Assembly (NCBI RefSeq): GCF_001999305.1
Contig: NZ_MLHQ01000026.1
Location: 1 to 64,000 of the forward strand
DNA length: 64,000 nucleotides
Reading direction: 5' to 3'
Origin: Rodentibacter myodis
GTDB taxonomy: Bacteria > Pseudomonadota > Gammaproteobacteria > Enterobacterales > Pasteurellaceae
Every line of letters starts with the position of its first letter. The stretch's first letter is position 1. Shown in pieces: positions 1 to 8,147 of this stretch. Position numbers and translations under genes: made by a program. Below the pieces are notes generated by a model. It did not search any database. It was not told the origin of the DNA and worked only from the letters and a program-made list of their open reading frames with translations.

Positions 1-56
1 GGAAAAGCAAAAGTGCGGTCAAGTTTTTAGGTGTTTTTTGTGGCAAATATTTTACT

Positions 57-2654
57 TTATTCAAAGCAGATTTGATATTCACCATTTTCAAAGTTGAGGG
101 TGATATTTGTCATTTTAGCTCCGCTTGCCATACGTTGAAGCAGCGCTAAAGAAAGCGGTGGCAAGAGTTGCCCCTCTAAGATTGCATCTACCAAGCGAGC
201 ACCGTTGGCATCTGCTTCACATTGTTGTTCAATATGCTCAAGAATATTTGGTGCAATCGTAAAGGTGATTTTATAGCGCTCGGATACTAATTTTTCTAAC
301 TTCGCCAGTTTGGCTTTTACAATACGTTGCATTACTTCGGTGTTCAAATAGTGATATTGCACAATTTGCATACGTGCTAATAATGCCGGTTTGAAGAAAG
401 CGAGGAGAGAATGGCGCAATTCTTCATCGGTTTTTACGGCAAAGCGGTCATTAGCGGAATCAAAACCACAGTTTGAGGTGAGCATAAAGAGAATGTTTTT
501 ACAATCAATCAAACGTCCTTCTCCATCGGCAAGTTCACCTTTATCAAAGGCTTGATAAAAGAGGTTAAGCACATCGGGATGGGCTTTTTCGACTTCATCT
601 AATAACACAATAGAATAAGGTTTTTGTCGAATGGCTTCGGTGAGTAAACCACCCTCACCATAGCCTACGTAACCCGGAGGGGAACCGATTAAGCGTGATA
701 CAGTATGTTTCTCTTGGTATTCCGACATGTTGATAGTGGTTAAAAACTGTTTTCCACCAAAGATATGCTCTGCAATTTGAATGGCGGTTTCGGTTTTACC
801 TACACCGCTAGGTCCTACAAGCAGCAATGCTCCAAGTGGTGTACCGGCTCGACGTAAGTCAGCCATTGCAGTGAGCAAGTTTTTATGGATTTGCTCAATA
901 GCTTGGGATTGACCTTTAATATTATCGTTGAGGATTTCAGGAAGTTTGGTCAGTTTGGTCAGTTCATCTCCCGTCATACTATTGACCGGAATACCTGTCA
1001 GATCGGCAATCACCGCGGTGATTTGTTTACTGCCTACTTCAGCATGAATTAAACAGTCCTCCGGGTTAATTGCATCGTATTCTGTTTTTTTCTCTTGTAA
1101 TTGTGTGATAAATGCTTGATGTTCTTCTTCTGAATAGTCTGCTTCAGTATCGGATATTTTTTCACGCAATACCAAAATCGTATCTACTAATGCTTTTTGT
1201 TGTTCAAAGCGTGTTGATAATAATGTTTTTTCTTTTTCTAGCTCTGTTAGCTGATTTTCTAATTTAGTTTTTATACTACCATCAATGGTTTCGCCAAGTT
1301 GGTTATCACGGTCAAACTCTGCTATTGCCACATTAATTTCATGAATTTTGTTATCTAAATAGCTGAGGCGTTTTGGTGGGGTGTCCTTCGCTGTTGAAAC
1401 ACGCGCACAAGCGGTATCAAGAATATCAATAGCTTTATCCGGTAACTTTTTAGCTGCAATATAGCGTGCCGAAAGTTTTGTGACAGCTTCAAGTGCATCG
1501 CCCGTAATATAAACACCATGTGCTTTTTCATAAAGTGGTTTTAACCCCCGTAAAATCACGATACTTTCTTCGATCGAAGGTTCGTCCACTTTTACCAACT
1601 GAAAGCGGCGGGAAAGCGCAGGATCGCGTTCAACGTACTTTTTATATTCTGACCAAGTTGTCGCCGCAATGGTGCGAAGTTCACCACGGGCAAGGGCAGG
1701 TTTTAGTAAGTTTGCGGCATCATTTCCCCCTTCGCTACCTCCTGCGCCAATAAGCGTATGTGCTTCATCAATGAAAAGAATAATCGGTGTTGTGCTGTTT
1801 TTAACAAAATCAATCACAGACTTTAAACGTTTTTCAAATTCACCTTTAATTGAGGCACCGGATTGTAATGCCGCAAGATCAAGATTCCATAATTCAACAT
1901 TTTGTAAATGTGGAGGCACCTGTTTGTTTACGATACGCAATGCTAAACCTTCAATCAATGCGCTTTTCCCAACCCCGGCATCTCCCACAACAATTGGGTT
2001 ATTTTTTCTTCGGCGGGAAAGAATGTCGATCATCAAATCAATTTCTTGATCGCGCGCTAACACAGGATCAATATTACCGTTTAATGCTTTTTCCGTTAAA
2101 TTTTCGGCAAAACGGGATAAATCAGAGGCATCTGTATGAATTATTTTATTTGTAGCAGCATTTTCTCGGATGGTTTGAGATTCTGATGAACCTTTTGCTA
2201 ATTCAAGTAAGGATTGACGCAAGGTTTCTTTATTGACTTGATTTAAGAAACTCGCAGCTGAAGTTGGTAAATAGCGCGAAGCATTTAATACGAGTGCCAA
2301 GAAAATTGTAGCGCTCCTGATTTGTGATTGTTCAAGCTCCAGTGAACCCAGTAGCCAAGCTTCTTGTAGTACTTCTATCAATAAAGGGGAAAAGCTTGGG
2401 ACAGAATCAATATTAGTATGGGAATTTTGATTGCCACGCAATAGAAGTGCAGTCAATTCTTCATGAGAAATATTCAGTTTATTTAGAATAAAGCGAACAT
2501 CAGAAAATGGATTTTCCAAGGACTTTAGTAGTAAATGTGTCGGTAGAACTTCTGATTCTCCACAGCTGATCGCATAGACCGCTGCTTCTTCTAACATTAA
2601 TTTTGAGCAATCATTTAATGCTCCTAAAGTAGCTGTTAAGTTAATTTTTATCAT
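57..2654 (-). CDS. clpV: Type VI secretion AAA+ ATPase ClpV/TssH
   Basis: ClpV is the cytoplasmic AAA+ unfoldase that disassembles contracted TssB/TssC sheaths so a type VI secretion system can fire again. The 865-residue protein has a Clp N-domain (about 1-150), a first AAA module with Walker A GDAGVGKS (224-231) and DEAH (296-299), a coiled middle region (about 430-530) shorter than in ClpB, and a second AAA module with Walker A GPSGVGKT (614-621) followed by NMSEYQEKH and SPPGYVGYGEGG. The second module has the ClpV rather than the ClpB signature. It begins at ATG with AAGGA about ten bases upstream. Transcription runs out of the left edge, so any further T6SS genes lie outside the window. 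No other T6SS component is visible here. Confidence 0.93.
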   Translation of the reverse strand: MIKINLTATLGALNDCSKLMLEEAAVYAISCGESEVLPTHLLLKSLENPFSDVRFILNKLNISHEELTALLLRGNQNSHTNIDSVPSFSPLLIEVLQEAWLLGSLELEQSQIRSATIFLALVLNASRYLPTSAASFLNQVNKETLRQSLLELAKGSSESQTIRENAATNKIIHTDASDLSRFAENLTEKALNGNIDPVLARDQEIDLMIDILSRRRKNNPIVVGDAGVGKSALIEGLALRIVNKQVPPHLQNVELWNLDLAALQSGASIKGEFEKRLKSVIDFVKNSTTPIILFIDEAHTLIGAGGSEGGNDAANLLKPALARGELRTIAATTWSEYKKYVERDPALSRRFQLVKVDEPSIEESIVILRGLKPLYEKAHGVYITGDALEAVTKLSARYIAAKKLPDKAIDILDTACARVSTAKDTPPKRLSYLDNKIHEINVAIAEFDRDNQLGETIDGSIKTKLENQLTELEKEKTLLSTRFEQQKALVDTILVLREKISDTEADYSEEEHQAFITQLQEKKTEYDAINPEDCLIHAEVGSKQITAVIADLTGIPVNSMTGDELTKLTKLPEILNDNIKGQSQAIEQIHKNLLTAMADLRRAGTPLGALLLVGPSGVGKTETAIQIAEHIFGGKQFLTTINMSEYQEKHTVSRLIGSPPGYVGYGEGGLLTEAIRQKPYSIVLLDEVEKAHPDVLNLFYQAFDKGELADGEGRLIDCKNILFMLTSNCGFDSANDRFAVKTDEELRHSLLAFFKPALLARMQIVQYHYLNTEVMQRIVKAKLAKLEKLVSERYKITFTIAPNILEHIEQQCEADANGARLVDAILEGQLLPPLSLALLQRMASGAKMTNITLNFENGEYQICFE

Positions 2655-2819
2655 AGATATGCGATCCTTTTAGGTTATAGAGCTATTTGATATTAATAAA
2701 TTAAAGCTTTTGTATTCTATTTTTTTACACACAATTTGACTACAACTATTTTAATTATTTAGAACTGTACAAAATAAAAGTAAACTTTAAGCAAAATGAG
2801 AAGAAATAAGAAAGGTTAA

Positions 2820-2879
2820 ATGACACATAGCGAAAAAGAAAATTCCGAGTATTTTGGTGATGATGGCGGTTATTTTTAG
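2820..2879 (+). CDS. Candidate 19-residue peptide beside clpV
   Basis: This short ORF encodes MTHSEKENSEYFGDDGGYF. An in-frame TAA abuts the start codon, so it is not the tail of a longer frame. AAGAAAGG (2808-2815) lies four bases before the ATG, a usable though tight ribosome site. It is transcribed away from clpV and towards priC. The peptide is acidic, with a Tyr/Phe/Gly-rich end. I recognise no family, and an ORF this short can arise by chance. Confidence 0.3.
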   Translation: MTHSEKENSEYFGDDGGYF

Positions 2880-2913
2880 CCGGCAGATATATCTCACTGT
2901 TTAGCAATCTCTT

Positions 2914-3510
2914 TCATTGATGCTTTTCTTTTTCTAAATTATTTTTGTTTTCCTGATTTTCTTTAAAAGCCAAATATTCTTCTAACAGATCAATGGCTTC
3001 TTGGCATTTTTGACGGCGTTGTTTGTAACGTTCGGCAAGTTGGGCAGCTTTTTTTTGTTCTTCAGGATTGGGCGTTATGCGTGCAAGATCCCGCTGTTGT
3101 TGATACAAATTATTTAATTGCTCTAGTGCTTCGTAATATTTTTCTAAACGTTCACGTGGGGGAAGTTGATGAATTTGATGTTGTGATTTTTTTGGGGAAA
3201 CCGATTTTAAAGGTTTTTGTGCCTGAATAGGTTTTCTTTTTCGATTTAATGCCTCGGAGAGTGCGGTGCATTGTTTGAGTAAATGTTCGGTAATAAAGGC
3301 ATAATGATTCACATCATTGGAATGAAGGGATTTGATTTTTGTTAAGGTTTGTTCAATTTCATTGAAATAAAAAGCGGTGGTTTGCCCATTTTCACTAAAT
3401 AAAGTGCGGTCAAATTTGGCAAAGATTTTTTCTTCTTGTCGGGATGAATAGGTTTGATGAAGTTGTCGAATTTTTTCTTCCAGCGTTGTAATAAGTGATT
3501 GAATGATCAT
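2914..3510 (-). CDS. priC: Primosomal replication protein N'' PriC
   Basis: PriC helps reload DnaB helicase at stalled forks during replication restart. The 198-residue product is helical and basic, with N-terminal helices (MIIQSLITTLEEKIRQL), a Lys/Pro-rich linker (about 95-120) and the PPRERLEKYYEALEQLN segment typical of PriC in its C-terminal half. The open frame extends 21 codons further upstream, but the family start is the ATG at 3510, which has AGGGGG nine bases before it. That ribosome site lies inside the 3' arm of a hairpin (3513-3538) between this gene and the upstream transporter, so priC expression may depend on that structure. Confidence 0.85.
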   Translation of the reverse strand: MIIQSLITTLEEKIRQLHQTYSSRQEEKIFAKFDRTLFSENGQTTAFYFNEIEQTLTKIKSLHSNDVNHYAFITEHLLKQCTALSEALNRKRKPIQAQKPLKSVSPKKSQHQIHQLPPRERLEKYYEALEQLNNLYQQQRDLARITPNPEEQKKAAQLAERYKQRRQKCQEAIDLLEEYLAFKENQENKNNLEKEKHQ

Positions 3511-3511
3511 A

Positions 3512-3538
3512 AAAATCCCCCTGATTGGAGGGGGATTA
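3512..3538 (-). terminator. Hairpin between the transporter and priC, overlapping the priC ribosome site
   Basis: Read on the minus strand, AATCCCCCT and AGGGGGATT form a 9-bp stem around a 6-base loop, followed by TTTTT and at once by the priC ATG. It looks like the intrinsic terminator of the transporter gene. Its 3' arm is also the Shine-Dalgarno of priC. Confidence 0.7.
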
Positions 3539-3544
3539 TAATCG

Positions 3545-4897
3545 TTAAAGATACATTGCTGCAATCCAGCCAAAAATAATCAACGGAATATTATAGTGGA
3601 TGAATGTTGGTACAACAGAATCCCAAATGTGATCGTGTTTACCATCCACATTTAAGCCGGATGTTGGCCCAAGCGTGGAGTCGGAAGCCGGTGAACCCGC
3701 ATCGCCCAATGCTGCCGCCACCCCTACAATAGAAACCGTTGCCAATGGCGAGAAACCGAAAGACAAGCAAAGCGGTACATAAATTGACGTGATAATCGGC
3801 ACAGTCGAGAAGGAAGAACCGATTCCCATCGTGATAAATAAGCCCACGAGTAACATCAAAAATGCGGCAAGTCCTTTGCTTTGAATCACGCCACTGCTCA
3901 GCCCTTGAACTAAATCGGTTACGCCGGTTGTGGCATTAATCACATTGGCAAAACCTGAAGCGGCAATCATTACAAAGCCAATCATTGCCATTAGACGTAA
4001 GCCTTGTTGGAAAATATCGTTACTTTCTTTGAGTTTGAAAATACCGAAAAGGGCGAAGATCACTAAACCGACCAAGCCGCCAATAATGGTTGAGCTGGTG
4101 AAAAGTTGGGTGGCAAAGGTGGCAACAATGGCGATTAAACTTGCCGTGATTTGCTTCGGTTGAATATTGGCAATATGCGTTTCAATGTCTTTTGTTGTCG
4201 GTTCTTCAACGACAACATCATATTCACGTGGTTTGTGATAGGTAATAAACACAGCAGTGAGTAAACCTAAAATCATACCGACAACAGGCAATAACATTGC
4301 AAGAGAAACCTGCGCGACATCGGTTTGCAAGCCTAAGGCACTCCCTGCCTGATTGATGTTTTTAACCAATACACTTTCAATAAAAATTTTACCGAACCCG
4401 ACCGGTAACAACATATAAGTGGCGGTTAAACCAAATGTAAGCACACAAGCTACGGCACGGCGGTCGATTTTCAAGCGGTTAAAAATGGAAAGCAATGGCG
4501 GCACGACAATAGGAATAAAGGCAATATGTACCGGAAGTAGGTTTTGGGAGGAAATGGAGAATAAAACCAAGACACCAAACATTAAATATTTGAACCACGC
4601 AAGATTATTGCCGGTCGGGGTTTTATTCATTTTGGTGATAATTTTGTAGGCGATTAAATCCGTGATACCGGATTTAGAAATAGCAATAGCAAATGCACCT
4701 AACATCGCATAGTTCATCGCCACTTCTGCACCACCGCCCAAGCCGCCGGTGAAGGTTTCAATGGTTTTGCTTAAACCTAAATCACCACATAAACCGGCTG
4801 TGAGGGCGGCAATAACCAGTGCAATAACCACATTAATGCGTAACAAGCTGAGTGCCAGCAGGACAATAATTGAGATAACAACGGGGTTTGATAACAT
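3545..4897 (-). CDS. YuiF/NhaC-type transporter, predicted histidine permease
   Basis: This is a 450-residue polytopic inner-membrane protein with about ten to twelve hydrophobic segments and the repeated Gly/Ala/Ser-rich hairpins of the NhaC-like Na+/H+ antiporter superfamily (for example GDAGSPASDSTLGPTSG near the C-terminus). By sequence alone it would be called a Na+/H+ antiporter family protein. The upstream leader (5013-5154) encodes a His-rich peptide and a complete attenuator, so I infer that histidine availability controls the gene and that histidine is the likely substrate. It is alone in its unit and ends at the hairpin before priC. Confidence 0.85.
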   Translation of the reverse strand: MLSNPVVISIIVLLALSLLRINVVIALVIAALTAGLCGDLGLSKTIETFTGGLGGGAEVAMNYAMLGAFAIAISKSGITDLIAYKIITKMNKTPTGNNLAWFKYLMFGVLVLFSISSQNLLPVHIAFIPIVVPPLLSIFNRLKIDRRAVACVLTFGLTATYMLLPVGFGKIFIESVLVKNINQAGSALGLQTDVAQVSLAMLLPVVGMILGLLTAVFITYHKPREYDVVVEEPTTKDIETHIANIQPKQITASLIAIVATFATQLFTSSTIIGGLVGLVIFALFGIFKLKESNDIFQQGLRLMAMIGFVMIAASGFANVINATTGVTDLVQGLSSGVIQSKGLAAFLMLLVGLFITMGIGSSFSTVPIITSIYVPLCLSFGFSPLATVSIVGVAAALGDAGSPASDSTLGPTSGLNVDGKHDHIWDSVVPTFIHYNIPLIIFGWIAAMYL

Positions 4898-5012
4898 TGT
4901 GTTTTCCTTATAAAAATAATAGTAAAAAGGGATATGTTAAGAATTTTAAGTTCATTTAATGTTGTAATGTCGCATAAGTTAGATTCCTCTAGGTTATAAA
5001 ATAAATTGTGAT

Positions 5013-5046
5013 AAAAGAAACCCCTCGAAAGTGGTCTCCCGAGGGG
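5013..5046 (-). terminator. Attenuator terminator (E:F) of the histidine leader
   Basis: On the minus strand CCCCTCG (5046-5040) pairs with CGAGGGG (5027-5021), followed by TTTCTTTT. This is a Rho-independent terminator about 115 bases before the transporter start. The 5' arm overlaps the segment (5043-5036) that can instead pair with 5077-5070, so the terminator and antiterminator exclude each other. Confidence 0.85.
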
Positions 5047-5111
5047 TAAGATTTTTATTATCCTGTCTGCTCGGAAGAAATCTTCCAAGCACACCAAAAA
5101 CCTGAAAGATT
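5036..5111 (-). promoter_or_regulatory. Histidine attenuator pairing segments (B:C, C:D, D:E)
   Basis: Four alternating RNA segments lie between the leader peptide and the terminator. B is AATCTTTC (5111-5104), overlapping the leader stop codon. C includes GGAAGATT (5086-5079). D includes CTTCCGAG (5077-5070). E is CTCGGGAG (5043-5036). B pairs with C over 8 bp, C pairs with D in an 11-bp hairpin (5091-5068), and D pairs with E over 8 bp. A ribosome at the stop codon would hide B, let C:D form and allow termination. A ribosome stalled upstream on His codons would leave B free, giving B:C, then D:E, and readthrough. This is the logic of the enterobacterial his attenuator. The pairings are read directly; the energetics are not computed. 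Confidence 0.8.
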
Positions 5112-5154
5112 AATCAGTAAAATGGTGGCGGTGATGATGACGGATAATAGACAT
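5110..5154 (-). CDS. Histidine-rich leader peptide
   Basis: The 14-residue leader MSIIRHHHRHHFTD has five His among seven consecutive residues (codons at 5139-5122). It starts at ATG with GGAG eight bases upstream and ends in TAA. Its role would be to sense charged tRNA-His through ribosome stalling and set the fold of the attenuator just downstream. A possible promoter lies upstream on the minus strand (TTGCAA, 17 bases, TAGTTT), with a weak -10. It is too short for routine gene calling. Confidence 0.85.
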   Translation of the reverse strand: MSIIRHHHRHHFTD

Positions 5155-5229
5155 GAGTTAAACTCCAGTAAGAATGTTTTTTAAACTACTGGAAAATAAA
5201 AGCGATTGCAACCCCTTTTTTTGAACAAA

Positions 5230-5919
5230 TTAAAGTGCGGTCGTTTTTTCGTTTGTTTTTTCGCTTTCCCCTTCTGCCACAATATGCGGAAAGCCCCCCA
5301 AATCTTTCAGATGATTTACCATATAGCAAAATAATTCGGCAGTCCGCTCCGTATCGTACAAGGCAGAGTGGGCTTGTTTGCCGTCAAAGGGAATTTTTGC
5401 CGCTTGGCAGGCTTTCACCAACACCGTTTGCCCGAACATTAATCCGGCAAGGCTTGCCGTATCAAACATTCCAAAAGGATGAAACGGATTGCGTTTTACC
5501 CCGGTGCGTTCTGCCGCCGCCATCAAAAAACTTTGATCGAAAGCCGCATTGTGCGCCACGATAATGGAGCGTTGGCAATCCGCCTCTTTTTGCCCACGGC
5601 GTACCATTTGAAATAAGCCTGTGATCGCCTCTAATTCCGACACCGCACCCCGTAGCGGATTATGAATATCAATGCCATTAAATTTTAAGGATTCCGGATT
5701 AATATTTGCCCCTTCAAAAGGTTCGATATGAAAATGGCATTTTTGATCAGGGTGTAAATATCCGTTTTCATCCATTTTTAGGGTGATTGCCGCAAGTTCC
5801 AAAAGCGCATCTTTTTTTGCCTCAAAACCTGCGGTTTCCACATCAATAATGACCGGAAAATAACCGCGAAAACGATGTTTTAATTGATTGTGATAAGGGA
5901 TTTCTTGAATTTCGGACAT
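5230..5919 (-). CDS. rnt: Ribonuclease T
   Basis: RNase T is a DEDDh 3'-to-5' exonuclease that trims tRNA CCA ends and matures 5S and 23S rRNA. The 229-residue protein carries all the catalytic residues: D26 and E28 in [10 protein letters not shown]128 in HNAAFDQSF, and H184 and D189 in [14 protein letters not shown]. The length is close to the usual 215-225, with a short extra C-terminal tail whose last codons and stop run into an uptake sequence (5233-5241). It follows gloA on the same strand, but a hairpin between them (5942-5970) suggests separate transcripts. The start has AAGGAT just upstream. Confidence 0.95.
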   Translation of the reverse strand: MSEIQEIPYHNQLKHRFRGYFPVIIDVETAGFEAKKDALLELAAITLKMDENGYLHPDQKCHFHIEPFEGANINPESLKFNGIDIHNPLRGAVSELEAITGLFQMVRRGQKEADCQRSIIVAHNAAFDQSFLMAAAERTGVKRNPFHPFGMFDTASLAGLMFGQTVLVKACQAAKIPFDGKQAHSALYDTERTAELFCYMVNHLKDLGGFPHIVAEGESEKTNEKTTAL

Positions 5920-5931
5920 AACCTATCCTTA

Positions 5932-5970
5932 GAAAATAAAAAATAACGCAGGTGGTGAACCCACGTTATT
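5932..5970 (-). terminator. Terminator between gloA and rnt
   Basis: AATAACG and CGTTATT form the outer stem of a hairpin with an inner TGG/CCA pair, followed on the minus strand by TTTTATTTT. Confidence 0.6.
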
Positions 5971-6010
5971 AAAAAATGATAAAAATTGACCGCACTTATG
6001 AATAACTTTG

Positions 6011-6418
6011 TTAGTTGCCTAATCCTGCTTTAGCACTTTTATTTTCAATAAATTCAATTTTGTAACCATCAGGATCTTCAACAAAAGCAATTACCGTTGT
6101 TCCGCCTTTTACCGGGCCAGGTTCACGGGTAACCTTGCCACCGCTTTTACGCACGGCTTCACAAGTTGCCACAATATCATCCACCCCAATCGCGATATGG
6201 CCATAAGCCGTGCCAAGATCATATTCGGTAACGCCCCAGTTGTAAGTCAGTTCAATCACGGAAGATTTATCTTCATCGTCATAGCCCAAAAAGGCAAGGG
6301 AATATTTGTATTCCGGATTTTCACTGGTGCGTAATAAACGCATTCCTAATACATCCTGATAAAATTTAATCGAACGGTCTAAATCGCCTACCCGTAACAT
6401 TGTATGTAAAATTCGCAT
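6011..6418 (-). CDS. gloA: Lactoylglutathione lyase (glyoxalase I)
   Basis: GloA isomerises the hemithioacetal of methylglyoxal and glutathione to S-lactoylglutathione, the first step of methylglyoxal detoxification. The 135-residue protein has the metal ligands at the positions known from E. coli GloA: H5, E56, H74 and E122. The family stretch [10 protein letters not shown] is at the C-terminal end. The start codon is preceded by GAGGAC. The partner enzyme gloB is about 24 kb away at 30878, so the pathway is complete but not in one operon. An uptake sequence sits at 5989-5997, just after the stop. Confidence 0.96.
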   Translation of the reverse strand: MRILHTMLRVGDLDRSIKFYQDVLGMRLLRTSENPEYKYSLAFLGYDDEDKSSVIELTYNWGVTEYDLGTAYGHIAIGVDDIVATCEAVRKSGGKVTREPGPVKGGTTVIAFVEDPDGYKIEFIENKSAKAGLGN

Positions 6419-6686
6419 TGATTTGTCCTCATTTTAAAACAAAAAACGACGGACATTATGCCATAAACCAACGGGAAAATCAGTAAAACCCCTCTTATTC
6501 TTTGGCGGAAGATCAAATACACTTGATGAAAAAAACAATCGGTAAAATCACACTTTTTTGACTTAAAACAACAAGGCTTTAAATGTTATTTTAATCTCAT
6601 TGTATGGTGAATGGCGGTCTGATAAATTTCTTTCTGCATTGCGCTAATGGGCGATCAATGTATTCAAATCTTATTAAGGAGTTTCT

Positions 6687-8018
6687 ATGTTTTCATTTTT
6701 GAAAGCCTCTCCGCCGGCTCCACGAATTGACAGTTCCAGAACTGACGCTGAGTATAAAAAATTACGTTGGCAGGTTTTTGCCGGCGTATTCATTGGCTAT
6801 GCCGCTTATTACCTTATCCGCAAAAATTTCTCGCTTGCAATTCCCTATCTCATTGATGAATATGGTTTCACCAAAGCCGATTTAGGTACGGTGGGCGTGG
6901 CGTTATCGCTGGCTTACGGATTTAGTAAATTTATTATGGGTAACCTGTCTGATCGCAGTAATCCAAAATATTTCATCACCATTGGTTTATTAGGATCGGC
7001 AACGGTAAGTTTGATCTTCGGCTTAGTGCCGGGCGTTCTCGCCTCTATTCCATTAATGATCGTTTTGGCGGCATTGAATGGTTGGTTTCAGGGAATGGGC
7101 TATCCACCGGGTGCAAAAACGATGGCTAACTGGTTTTCCGTCTCCGAACGTGGCGTTTGGTGGAGCTGGTGGAACGTTTCGCATAACCTTGGTGGCGGCT
7201 TAATCGGCCCTTTAGCACTGCTTGGTTTAGCGATTTTCGGCAGCTGGCAATCGTTGTTTTATTTGCCTGCGTTAATTGCGATCCTACTCGCTTTCATTAT
7301 GTTTCGACTAATGCGTGATACGCCTGAATCTCAAGGCTTGCCACCGGTTGATGAATGGAAAGGCGAAAAAGTGGTACAACAGGTTGAATCGGCTCATACC
7401 CTTTCTTCTAAAGATATTTTCAAAAAATACATCATCAACAATAAATTCCTGTGGGCAATTGCCATTGCCAATGTGTTTGTGTATTTCATTCGTTACGGCA
7501 TTATTGACTGGGCGCCAACTTACTTAAAAGAAGTAAAACACTTTTCTGTGGATAAACAAAGTTGGGCGTATTTCCTCTACGAATATGCGGGCATTTTTGG
7601 TATGTTGACCAGCGGTTATTTAAGCGACAAAGTGTTTAAAGGCCATCGCGCACCGCCAATGTTATTATTCCTCACCGGTGTCTTTATCGCCATTATCGTG
7701 TACTGGAAAAATCCGGCGGGTAATCCATTGGTGGATAATATCTGTTTAATCGCCATCGGCTTTTTAATCTATGGGCCTGTTATGATGATTGGTTTGCAAG
7801 CGGCAGATCTTGTTCCGCGTGTAGCAACAGGGACGGCAACAGGATTAACTGGTTTATTCGGTTATTTATTGGGCTCGGCAAGTGCCGGTTATGTAATGGG
7901 AAAATTAGTGGATTTATTCGGCTGGGATGGCGGTTTTTATGCGTTAATTCTATCCTGCTTCCTTGGTTTCTTCTTTATTGCATTTACCTTATTTCACAAA
8001 CCTAATGCAGTAAAATAA
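6687..8018 (+). CDS. glpT: Glycerol-3-phosphate/phosphate antiporter
   Basis: GlpT imports sn-glycerol 3-phosphate in exchange for phosphate across the inner membrane. The 443-residue protein has twelve predicted membrane segments and the organophosphate:Pi antiporter signature GWFQGMGYPPGAKTMANW. The two substrate-binding arginines fall exactly at R45 and R269, as in E. coli GlpT. AAGGAG precedes the ATG. No CRP or GlpR operator is clear in the 268-base upstream gap. A paired-uptake-sequence terminator follows, so the gene is monocistronic. Confidence 0.95.
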   Translation: MFSFLKASPPAPRIDSSRTDAEYKKLRWQVFAGVFIGYAAYYLIRKNFSLAIPYLIDEYGFTKADLGTVGVALSLAYGFSKFIMGNLSDRSNPKYFITIGLLGSATVSLIFGLVPGVLASIPLMIVLAALNGWFQGMGYPPGAKTMANWFSVSERGVWWSWWNVSHNLGGGLIGPLALLGLAIFGSWQSLFYLPALIAILLAFIMFRLMRDTPESQGLPPVDEWKGEKVVQQVESAHTLSSKDIFKKYIINNKFLWAIAIANVFVYFIRYGIIDWAPTYLKEVKHFSVDKQSWAYFLYEYAGIFGMLTSGYLSDKVFKGHRAPPMLLFLTGVFIAIIVYWKNPAGNPLVDNICLIAIGFLIYGPVMMIGLQAADLVPRVATGTATGLTGLFGYLLGSASAGYVMGKLVDLFGWDGGFYALILSCFLGFFFIAFTLFHKPNAVK

Positions 8019-8032
8019 TCTCTTCAAAAATA

Positions 8033-8080
8033 AAAGTGCGGTCAAGTTAAAACACATTTAAAATTGACCGCACTTTTTTA
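8033..8080 (+). terminator. Uptake-sequence-pair terminator after glpT
   Basis: AAAGTGCGGTCAA (8033-8045) and its exact complement (8064-8076) form a 13-bp stem followed by a T-run. This is two DNA uptake sequences used as an intrinsic terminator. Confidence 0.85.
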
Positions 8081-8147
8081 TTTTATTTCTCTGTCAAAAT
8101 TGGCAAAATAGCCCAATATTTACTCATCATTACCAAGGAAAGTAAAA

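Noticed and set aside
4777-5097. 106-codon minus-strand frame over the transporter start
   Set aside because: It crosses the attenuator terminator and overlaps the transporter in a different frame; the structured leader explains the region better.
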